From: a virus
DNA: 20,313 bases
Virus record (IMG/VR): IMGVR_UViG_3300031721_000055
Span: 1 to 20,313 of that record
Strand: one strand, 5' to 3'
Below are positions 1 to 5,554 of this stretch, piece after piece. The translations under genes were made by a program, and so were the position numbers. Position 1 is the first letter of the stretch. Every line of letters begins with the position of its first letter. The notes below the pieces were generated by a model. That model saw only the letters and a program-made list of their open reading frames with translations. It searched no databases and was not told the origin of the DNA.

Positions 1-16
1 AGGTAAAACAGAGGAG

Positions 17-69
17 TTATCCCCATAGTTATCCACAGGCACCCTTACTTATCCACAGACTTACCCACA
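17..69 (+). promoter_or_regulatory. Cluster of four DnaA-box-like 9-mers
   Basis: TTATCCCCA (17-25), TTATCCACA (29-37), TTATCCACA (49-57) and TTACCCACA (61-69) all lie in the same orientation. The two central copies match the classical DnaA box exactly; each outer copy differs by one base. Starts are 12, 20 and 12 bases apart, a symmetrical arrangement. Binding by host DnaA is inferred from the motif. Confidence 0.6.
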
Positions 70-181
70 CGGGAGGTGCAACAGAAGGCAACAAGGGTAC
101 TTTTCATGCCAACACCCTTTGTGTGTACTTGCTAACTAACGACATACAATTACTTATTAGCGACATCACTTCAAATACCTC

Positions 182-209
182 TTGACTTTTGCTCAGATTA
201 GTGTATAAC
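182..209 (+). promoter_or_regulatory. Promoter P1, sigma70-like, inside the gene-free region
   Basis: TTGACT (182-187) and TATAAC (204-209) are separated by 16 bases, the same spacing as the promoters at 491 and 8790. The flank after the -10 (TATAACTGCAT) matches their TATAACTGTAT at ten of eleven positions. It points rightward into about 300 bases without a gene, so its product would be an untranslated RNA or a long leader. It is the weakest of the three copies, with -35 TTGACT rather than TTGACA. Confidence 0.5.
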
Positions 210-235
210 TGCATTATCCATGCTACTTAAACCCC

Positions 236-351
236 CACTTAAGGTGCTCACATAAGGTGCCTTTCCTTAATTGCCTTTCTTCTAGTTGTTTAAACCTACT
301 AACTAAAAAGCATTCTAACTTCTTCTACTTATTTGCCAAACACCTTAAGTG
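236..351. repeat. Inverted repeat pair CACTTAAGGTG / CACCTTAAGTG
   Basis: CACTTAAGGTG at 236-246 and its exact reverse complement at 341-351 are about 100 bases apart. A related near-palindrome, ACACCT-A-AGGTGT, sits at 407-419. The common core CACCTTA or TAAGGTG also recurs around 253-259 and 374-379. These could be operator or initiator binding sites; the binding protein is unknown. Confidence 0.5.
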
Positions 352-490
352 TAGAAGCCCTTAAATCGCCAACACCTTAACTGCCTACTCAAACCCTAGA
401 TCGCCAACACCTAAGGTGTATTGTAACTTGAACTAAAACATAGTTTATTTAACATTATATGAAATAATTTAGCTTATGCTAAAATAAAGC

Positions 491-518
491 TTGACATTTA
501 ACTTAAAATGGATATAAC
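491..518 (+). promoter_or_regulatory. Promoter P2 upstream of the terminase genes
   Basis: A perfect -35 TTGACA (491-496) and TATAAC -10 (513-518) lie 16 bases apart. The 42 bases at 482-523 match 8781-8822 at about 36 positions, including the whole of AAATAAAGCTTGACATTTA and of TATAACTGTAT. The expected start of transcription, about seven bases after the -10, falls at 524-526, directly before the ATG at 527, so the first gene may be leaderless. Confidence 0.75.
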
Positions 519-526
519 TGTATAAC

Positions 527-745
527 ATGATTAACTCTGAACAATTCAAAGCTGACCAGACTAAAGATAATCTACTTGAAAAGATGTACCACTACCTAGG
601 TGAGAGCAAGCTACACAAAGCAAACTTACCTCACTCAGATATCTACTATATACGAGAAGCCCTACATGAAAGGGTAGGGAAATGGTTCACCTTTAAGCAG
701 GTTGAGATGGCAGTTAAACTACATGAACAACGGTATCCTATATGA
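527..745 (+). CDS. Small protein of unknown function preceding terS
   Basis: This 72-residue protein is mostly charged and helical in character, with the stretch SDIYYIREALHERVGKWFTF near residues 37-56. It has no signal peptide or membrane segment. I recall short proteins with a similar 'SDI-YIREAL' core beside terminase genes of marine phages, but know of no function. There is no Shine-Dalgarno before the ATG and promoter P2 ends almost on it, so translation may be leaderless; an alternative start is the ATG at 584 (residue 20). Its stop overlaps the terS start in ATGA (742-745), which suggests translational coupling and a partner role for TerS or packaging. Confidence 0.7.
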   Translation: MINSEQFKADQTKDNLLEKMYHYLGESKLHKANLPHSDIYYIREALHERVGKWFTFKQVEMAVKLHEQRYPI

Positions 746-1104
746 CACGACAACTATCAGAACAACAGCAGCTATTCCTACAAGTACTCTTTGAAGATGC
801 TGGCGGTAGCGTTGTACGTGCTAAGGAATTAGCAGGATATGCTAAGTCTACCTCTACTACCTCCATTGTTAAGTCACTGAAGGAAGAGATAGCTGATCAT
901 ACTCAAATGTACATAGCTCGTAATGCACCTCAAGCTGCAGTAGCTATGGTGTCTGGTCTAACTGACCCTACACAGCTAGGCATTAAAGATAAGATGAATG
1001 CTGCTAAGGATATGATGGATCGTGCAGGCTTCGCCAAGACAGAGAAGGTAGAAGTTAAGACCACTGGAGGTATTATGTTACTTCCACCAAAGAATTCGGA
1101 CTAA
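742..1104 (+). CDS. terS: Terminase small subunit
   Basis: The 120-residue protein should recognise viral DNA and hand it to the large terminase at the portal. The first half (about 5-60) is helical and could form a DNA-binding helix-turn-helix: SEQQQLFLQVLFED, then VRAKELAGYAKSTSTTSIVKS. The second half has an oligomerisation-type helix, KDKMNAAKDMMDRAGFAKTE. The end, 'KTEKVEVKTTGGIMLLPPK', is a tail style I associate with small terminases of marine phages. Length is normal for the family. It is coupled by ATGA to the preceding gene and lies one tRNA upstream of the large subunit, which supports the call. No distinct Shine-Dalgarno is visible. Confidence 0.8.
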   Translation: MTRQLSEQQQLFLQVLFEDAGGSVVRAKELAGYAKSTSTTSIVKSLKEEIADHTQMYIARNAPQAAVAMVSGLTDPTQLGIKDKMNAAKDMMDRAGFAKTEKVEVKTTGGIMLLPPKNSD

Positions 1105-1118
1105 CCCTCCAGAGAGAA

Positions 1119-1132
1119 TTGCCTAACGGCAA
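1119..1132 (+). other. Small hairpin just after terS
   Basis: TTGCC (1119-1123) and GGCAA (1128-1132) form a 5-bp stem with a four-base loop, fifteen bases after the terS stop. No run of T follows, so it is not a convincing intrinsic terminator. It may be part of the structured region that continues to 1395. Confidence 0.3.
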
Positions 1133-1140
1133 ACTAAATT

Positions 1141-1206
1141 AGTAGAGATACACAGCACTTACGCCAATAAAATAATATAATATGAGTGGCTGATAGTATC
1201 TCTACT
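1141..1206 (+). ncRNA. Long imperfect hairpin upstream of the tRNA
   Basis: AGTAGAGATAC (1141-1151) pairs perfectly with GTATCTCTACT (1196-1206). The stem continues inward after a small internal loop: CAGC (1153-1156) with GCTG (1189-1192), then ACT (1157-1159) with AGT (1185-1187) around a bulged G1188. That gives eighteen pairs closed by an A/T-rich loop (1160-1184). It ends ten bases before the tRNA. A role in processing the terS-terL transcript, for instance as an RNase III substrate, is inference. Confidence 0.55.
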
Positions 1207-1216
1207 TCCCCTACAT

Positions 1217-1293
1217 GTTTGAGTAGCTCCAATTGGAAGAGCGGTGGATTCCAAACCCACAGGTTGTAGGTTCGAGTCCTACCTCATTCGCCA
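1217..1293 (+). tRNA. tRNA-Trp(CCA)-like gene with mismatched stems
   Basis: The cloverleaf reads: acceptor GTTTGAG (1217-1223), D stem GCTC/GAGC with loop CAATTGGAA, anticodon loop TTCCAAA with CCA at 1251-1253, T stem GTAGG/CCTAC with loop TTCGAGT, acceptor 3' strand CTCATTC, discriminator G1290 and an encoded CCA. D and T arms are perfect. The acceptor has two adjacent T-T mismatches (1218/1288 and 1219/1287) and the anticodon stem has an A-C mismatch (1248/1256). It could be a working phage tRNA, a decaying one, or a tRNA mimic. No integrase is seen, so I do not call it an attachment site. Confidence 0.7.
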
Positions 1294-1338
1294 AATTAAT
1301 AGTGCTTCATCCTCTCCTATTCAAGCAGTAGTGACGTT

Positions 1339-1395
1339 GAGGCCATTCGAGACTACACAAAGGTACGCCCAGTGTAGCAGAGGAATGGAAGCCTC
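1339..1395 (+). ncRNA. Three-segment hairpin in the leader of the large terminase
   Basis: GAGGC (1339-1343) pairs with GCCTC (1391-1395), CATTC (1344-1348) with GAATG (1383-1387), and CTACAC (1353-1358) with GTGTAG (1372-1377). The segments are separated by a 3-base bulge and a purine internal loop GAGA/CAGAG, closed by a 13-base loop. Sixteen pairs in all. It ends eleven bases before the AAGGA ribosome site of the next gene. It may be an RNA-processing site or a translation control element; a short T-run after it (1396-1398) is too weak to call a terminator. Confidence 0.55.
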
Positions 1396-1417
1396 TTTGT
1401 AATAGAAGGAAATTATA

Positions 1418-1843
1418 ATGGAACTAGCGGAAGCATTACCCAGTGCAGGTGAGTATGAACTACCCGATATAGATTTAGACTCATATGAATGGGTTCCTAT
1501 ACCACGCATAGGCAGGACAGTTCCTTTTGGATACCTACTATGTGAAGATGATAACGATATACTTGTACCAATCCCTGATGAACTAGACTTGTTAGAACAA
1601 GCAAAGAAACACTTGAAGTTGTACTCATACCGTGAAGTATCGGCATGGCTAACAACTCAATCGGGCCGCAGTATTTCACACATGGGTTTGAAGAAGAGAG
1701 CAGACAGTGACAGGAAGAACAAGACTAAAGCTAGAAGCGCAAATTACTGGGCCGAGCGGTACGCCAAAGCCAAAGCAATTGCGGAAAAGTACGAAGGCCA
1801 CCGCAAAGGTGCAAGAAACTTTGCCGATAGAAGATTTGTCTAG
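1418..1843 (+). CDS. N-terminal domain of the large terminase, separate frame
   Basis: A strong ribosome site, AAGGA (1406-1410), sits seven bases before the ATG. The 141 residues include 'WVPIPRIGRTVPFGYLL' (26-42), 'LVPIPDELDLLEQAKKHLK' (49-67), 'VSAWLTTQSGRSISHMGLKKR' style sequence (74-93) and a basic helix to the end. I recall this arrangement as the N-terminal part of large terminases in marine phages, where it is continuous with the ATPase; the middle looks like a helix-turn-helix that may contact DNA or TerS. Here it stops at TAG 1841-1843 and the ATPase continues in the +1 frame. It may be a stand-alone protein, the first half of a frameshift product, or the result of a one-base sequencing error. 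Confidence 0.7.
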   Translation: MELAEALPSAGEYELPDIDLDSYEWVPIPRIGRTVPFGYLLCEDDNDILVPIPDELDLLEQAKKHLKLYSYREVSAWLTTQSGRSISHMGLKKRADSDRKNKTKARSANYWAERYAKAKAIAEKYEGHRKGARNFADRRFV

Positions 1844-3284
1844 CCCTGCTATTGTATTAGCTGAACATATACATGAAGAAGCACCACAGAATGTTATCTT
1901 TACCCCTAATGCAGGCCCACAGACAGACTTCCTAGCAGCAGGTGAGAGAGAAGTTCTATATGGTGGTTCTGCTGGTGGAGGTAAGTCATATGCAATGCTT
2001 GCAGACCCTCTACGATACATTACACACCCACAGTTCTCTGGGTTAATACTACGTCACACTACAGAGGAACTCCGTGAGTTAATCTGGAAGTCTCAAGAGA
2101 TGTACCCTAAGATCATTCCGGGGATTAAGTGGTCTGAACGTAAAATGACTTGGACTGCACCATCAGGTGGCAGACTATGGTTCTCCTACTTAGACAAAGA
2201 TGATGACGTATCACGATACCAAGGTCTATCCTTCTCATGGGTAGGCTTTGACGAGCTTACACAATGGGGTACTTCGTATGCATGGGACTATCTAAGGTCA
2301 CGACTACGTAGTACTGCAACTGATCTTCCTATTTACATGAGAGCTTCTACGAACCCCGGTGGTCGTGGACATGCTTGGGTAAAGAAGATGTTCATTGACC
2401 CTGCTCCATATGGTGAAGCCTTTGATGCTACTGATTCAGAGACTGGTAACCCAATGGTATATCCAGCAGGACACTCCAAGGAAGGTTTAGCATTGTTTCG
2501 TAGGAAGTTTATTCCTGCTAAGCTATCTGATAACCCTTACCTAACGGAGACTGGTGATTATGAAGCTAACTTGCTTTCCTTGCCTGAACAACAGCGTAGG
2601 CAGCTACTTGAAGGAGACTGGGACATTGCAGAAGGTGCGGCTTTCCCTGAATTTAACCGTAGTATACATGTGGTGGAACCTTTTGAAATACCCAGTAACT
2701 GGACTAAGTTCAGGGCTGGAGACTATGGCTATAGTTCTTACTCCGCAATTGTATGGTGCGCTGTAGCTCCTAATGATCAGTTAATTGTTTACCGAGAGAT
2801 GTATGTCTCTAAGGTATTAGCAGAAGATTTAGCAGACATGATCCTTGAAGCAGAGAAGGGTGATGGACAGATAAAGTATGGGGTGTTAGACTCCTCTTGT
2901 TGGCACAAACGTGGTGACACTGGCCCTAGTATAGCTGAACGTATGACACAGAAGGGGTGTAGATGGAGGCCATCTGATAGGTCTAAAGGAACTAGAGTAT
3001 CAGGTAAGAATGAAATGCATAGAAGGCTACAGGTGGATGACTTCACTGGAGAGCCTCGGATGATTATATTCAATAACTGTAATAACCTTATATCTCAATT
3101 ACCTACTATACCATTAGACAAGAAGAATCCAGAAGATATAGATACTAATTACGCACATGATCACCTATATGATGCACTCAGATATGGTACGATGTCTCGT
3201 CCTAGATTTGGTGTATTTGATTATGATCCTGCATCAGCAAGACCTAATACACAGTATTTAGCAGATCCTATAATGGGTTATTAA
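1707..3284 (+). CDS. terL: Terminase large subunit, ATPase and nuclease domains
   Basis: This is the packaging motor and genome-cutting enzyme. Counting from the GTG at 1707, it shows Walker A GGSAGGGKS (86-94), Walker B FSWVGFDE (176-183), the coupling motif NPGG (216-219), and nuclease acidic residues in GDYGYSS (D339), VLDSS (D395) and HDHLYDALRYG (D485/D489). The first 35 or so residues are read from DNA that also encodes the end of the 141-residue ORF and are probably not real coding in this frame; family-like sequence begins near 'ETLPIEDL' (37-44). The purine-rich GAAGAAGAGAG before GTG 1707 lies inside the upstream gene. No ATG is available before Walker A. The true product is either a frameshifted fusion starting at 1418 or a shorter protein. 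Confidence 0.88.
   Translation: MTGRTRLKLEAQITGPSGTPKPKQLRKSTKATAKVQETLPIEDLSSPAIVLAEHIHEEAPQNVIFTPNAGPQTDFLAAGEREVLYGGSAGGGKSYAMLADPLRYITHPQFSGLILRHTTEELRELIWKSQEMYPKIIPGIKWSERKMTWTAPSGGRLWFSYLDKDDDVSRYQGLSFSWVGFDELTQWGTSYAWDYLRSRLRSTATDLPIYMRASTNPGGRGHAWVKKMFIDPAPYGEAFDATDSETGNPMVYPAGHSKEGLALFRRKFIPAKLSDNPYLTETGDYEANLLSLPEQQRRQLLEGDWDIAEGAAFPEFNRSIHVVEPFEIPSNWTKFRAGDYGYSSYSAIVWCAVAPNDQLIVYREMYVSKVLAEDLADMILEAEKGDGQIKYGVLDSSCWHKRGDTGPSIAERMTQKGCRWRPSDRSKGTRVSGKNEMHRRLQVDDFTGEPRMIIFNNCNNLISQLPTIPLDKKNPEDIDTNYAHDHLYDALRYGTMSRPRFGVFDYDPASARPNTQYLADPIMGY
1805..1843 (+). other. Candidate +1 frameshift window joining the terminase frames
   Basis: The upstream frame reads K-G-A-R-N-F-A-D-R-R-F-V-stop (1805-1843); the other frame reads through as V-Q-E-T-L-P-I-E-D-L (1809-1838). 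A shift of +1 anywhere between GCA 1811 and GTC 1838 joins them. Features that could favour a shift are the AGA codons at 1814, 1829 and 1832, TTT-G at 1820 and 1835, and the TAG at 1841. No classical prfB-like signal (CTT TGA with a spaced Shine-Dalgarno) is present. Confidence 0.4.
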
Positions 3285-3306
3285 CTTAACATTTTGTGAG
3301 TAACAA

Positions 3307-5382
3307 ATGGCAGAACCAATCCAAGAACTAAGCAGTGCATCCGTAGCTTTAGAAGATGTATCAGAAGCATCAGACGAGAAGCTATATGTTAGTAGTTTAG
3401 TCACCACAGTAGAAGAACGCTTTACAAAGGCAGAGACTGCACGTAGGCAATACGAAGAACAGTGGTTACGCAACTACAAGAACTATCGTGGTGTGTATAG
3501 TGATGCAGTTAAGTTCACTGAAGCTGAGAAGTCTCGTGTATTCATTAAGGTTACAAAGACTAAGGTACTCGCTGCCTATGGTCAGATAACTGATGTGTTA
3601 TTCAGTGCAGGACGCTTCCCTCTATCTGTAGATCCTACAGTGTTACCTGAGGGTATCTCTGGTGATGTACACTATGACCCAGCTGATAAGGGTCAAGAAG
3701 GCCCAGAGGCAAGTCCTTATGGCTTTGCTGGTGATGGTAATGACCTACCTGCTGGTGCTACTGAAGCTTCTTTACAGCTTGGTGCAATGGAGGCTAAGCT
3801 TGAGGGCAAGGATGTTAAAGAAGGCATGGGTAGTTCACCTACTTCTGTTAACTATAACCCTGCTATGCTTGCAGCTAAGCGTATGGAAAAGAAGATCCAT
3901 GACCAGCTAGACGAGTCAGAAGCAACTAAACAACTACGATCTGCAGCATTCGAGATGCCTCTCTTTGGTACTGGTATCATGAAAGGCCCAATGGCTGTGG
4001 ACAAGGAGTACCCAGATTGGGACGAGGAAGGTAACTACATTCCTGTCATCAAGACTGTACCTAAAGTATCTTACGTGTCTGTATGGGACTGGTATCCAGA
4101 TCCTGATGCTGCCACTGTAAGTGACTGTCAGTACTCAATTCAACGTCATAAGATGAACCGCTCACAACTACGTGAACTTAAGCGTAGACCTTTCTTCCGT
4201 AAGGATGTCATTGAAGATGTTATCACGCAAGGTGAAAACTACATTAAGAAGTACTGGGAAGATGATCTTAAAGACTACCAGCTAGACTCAGGTGTTGATC
4301 GCTTTGAGGTACTAGAGTACTGGGGTGTGATGGACATGCAGACTATAGAAGACCATGAGATTGATATTCCAGATGAACTAAAATCAGCTGATGAACTTCA
4401 AGTAAACATCTGGATCTGTAATGGTCGTGTGGTACGCTCAGTGCTTAACCCATTCAAACCTGTACGTCTACCTTACTACGCAGTACCTTATGAGCATAAC
4501 CCTTATTCAATCTTTGGCATTGCCTTAGCTGAGAACATGGATGATACGCAGACTCTTATGAATGGTTTCATGCGTATGGCTGTGGATAACGCTGTACTCT
4601 CTGGTAACCTAATCTTTGAGGTAGATGAAACTAACCTAGTTCCCGGGCAGGACATGCAGTTGTATCCGGGTAAAGTATTCCGTAGGCAAGGTGGTGCTCC
4701 GGGACAAGCGTTGTTCGGTACTAAGTACCCTAATGTATCTCAAGAGAACCTACAGTTATTTGATAAGGCACGACAGTTAGCAGACGAGTCTACAGGCTTA
4801 CCTTCTTTCTCCCATGGACAGACAGGTGTAACTGGTGTAGGTCGTACCTCTAGTGGCATTAGTATGCTAATGGGTGCTGCAGCTGGTGGTATTAAGACTG
4901 TTATTAAGAACATTGATGATTACCTGTTAGGGCCAATGGGCAAGAGCTTCTTCCACTTCAACATGCAGTTTGACTTTGATAAGGCCATTCGTGGTGACTT
5001 AGAGGTTAAAGCTCGTGGTACTGAGTCTCTAATGGCTAACGAAGTACGCAGTCAACGTCTGTTACAGTTCCTACAGGTTGGTGCAAACCCTGCCTTAGCA
5101 CCTTGGATGAAGTCACAATACATCATCCGTGAGATTGCTAAGTCAATGGAGCTAGACCCTGATAAGGTAACTAACAATGTTGAAGAAGCACAAGCACAAG
5201 CACTAATCATGCAACAGCAACAAGCTGAAGCACAGGCGGCTGCTCCACCACAAGGAGGTGCTCCTAATCCTTCTGATCCTACTGGGGCAGGTAATGGTAA
5301 TATCGGAATGGGTCAAGTACCAGTTCCGGGTGAACAAGGATTTAGTGGCAATGAATCTGCTCCTGCTGAAGCACCTCTGTAA
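3307..5382 (+). CDS. Portal (head-tail connector) protein
   Basis: The 691-residue protein would form the ring at the unique vertex through which DNA passes. Characteristic stretches are 'VWDWYPDPDAATVSDCQY' (259-276), 'LPYYAVPYEHNPYSIFGIAL' (388-407), 'ENMDDTQTLMNGFMRMAVDN' (409-428), 'LYPGKVFRR' (452-460) and 'GRTSSGISMLMGAAAGG' (512-528), which fit P22/T7-type portals of marine podoviruses. The C terminus is Q/A-rich (about 625-650) then G/P-rich and probably disordered. Length is within the usual range for short-tailed phages. The start has a weak GTGAG site six bases upstream. It lies directly after the large terminase, the standard neighbour. Confidence 0.9.
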   Translation: MAEPIQELSSASVALEDVSEASDEKLYVSSLVTTVEERFTKAETARRQYEEQWLRNYKNYRGVYSDAVKFTEAEKSRVFIKVTKTKVLAAYGQITDVLFSAGRFPLSVDPTVLPEGISGDVHYDPADKGQEGPEASPYGFAGDGNDLPAGATEASLQLGAMEAKLEGKDVKEGMGSSPTSVNYNPAMLAAKRMEKKIHDQLDESEATKQLRSAAFEMPLFGTGIMKGPMAVDKEYPDWDEEGNYIPVIKTVPKVSYVSVWDWYPDPDAATVSDCQYSIQRHKMNRSQLRELKRRPFFRKDVIEDVITQGENYIKKYWEDDLKDYQLDSGVDRFEVLEYWGVMDMQTIEDHEIDIPDELKSADELQVNIWICNGRVVRSVLNPFKPVRLPYYAVPYEHNPYSIFGIALAENMDDTQTLMNGFMRMAVDNAVLSGNLIFEVDETNLVPGQDMQLYPGKVFRRQGGAPGQALFGTKYPNVSQENLQLFDKARQLADESTGLPSFSHGQTGVTGVGRTSSGISMLMGAAAGGIKTVIKNIDDYLLGPMGKSFFHFNMQFDFDKAIRGDLEVKARGTESLMANEVRSQRLLQFLQVGANPALAPWMKSQYIIREIAKSMELDPDKVTNNVEEAQAQALIMQQQQAEAQAAAPPQGGAPNPSDPTGAGNGNIGMGQVPVPGEQGFSGNESAPAEAPL

Positions 5383-5554
5383 TGATAAGCCCACATGGGA
5401 AACATTCACAGAGTATATGGATTATCTAATTGAACAACAGCACCGTAAGATGGAACAGACTACCGATACAAAGGAGTTGTTCCAATCCCAAGGTGCAATT
5501 CAATCATTAAGATCATTAAAGTATTTACGAGAGAGAGTCAACAATGAAAAGTAA
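5351..5554 (+). CDS. Small protein of unknown function between portal and the 761-residue protein
   Basis: I take the ATG at 5351, with AAGGA at 5336-5340 ten bases upstream, giving 67 residues and a 32-base overlap with the portal gene in another frame. An in-frame ATG at 5258 exists but its extra sequence is only a shadow of the portal. The convincing part is 'DKPTWETFTEYMDYLIEQQH' followed by 'LFQSQGAIQSLRSLKYLRE', an all-helical, charged protein with a likely coiled coil. I recall small proteins of this style right after the portal in marine phages, function unknown. Its end overlaps the next start by 11 bases, so it belongs to the same translation unit. Confidence 0.7.
   Translation: MNLLLLKHLCNDKPTWETFTEYMDYLIEQQHRKMEQTTDTKELFQSQGAIQSLRSLKYLRERVNNEK

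Larger units (their letters stand above)
108..412 (+). repeat. Iteron-like direct repeats with core GCCAACACC
   Basis: GCCAACACC occurs at 108-116, 368-376 and 403-411, with a one-base-longer variant GCCAAACACC at 335-344. The last two perfect copies belong to a 13-base direct repeat ATCGCCAACACCT (365-377 and 400-412), starts 35 bases apart. All copies face the same way. Short same-strand repeats beside DnaA boxes resemble iterons, but they are shorter than most plasmid iterons, so the role is tentative. Confidence 0.5.
1..526. other. Gene-free region, candidate replication or packaging origin
   Basis: No open frame of convincing length starts on either strand here. The stretch holds, in order: a cluster of DnaA-box-like 9-mers (17-69), a 6-bp inverted repeat AAGGGT/ACCCTT (93-98 and 114-119), a promoter (182-209), inverted CACTTAAGGTG repeats (236-351), GCCAACACC iteron-like repeats (108-412), an AT-rich stretch (about 421-490) and a second promoter (491-518). 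Initiator boxes, iterons and AT-rich DNA together is the plan of many plasmid and some phage origins. Because terS follows, a terminase recognition (cos/pac) role is an alternative. Function is inferred from layout only. Confidence 0.5.

Noticed and set aside
1119-1132. Terminator after terS
   Set aside because: The 5-bp stem lacks a following T-run.
1217-1293. tRNA as a phage attachment site
   Set aside because: No integrase or excisionase is visible in the window; host sequence would be needed.
1676-2020. 114-residue minus-strand ORF over the terminase overlap
   Set aside because: No start signal and lower plausibility than the two terminase frames on the + strand.
5258-5350. N-terminal extension of the small gene after the portal
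   Set aside because: The added residues (leucine-rich) are an out-of-frame reading of the portal C terminus; the ATG at 5351 has a better ribosome site.
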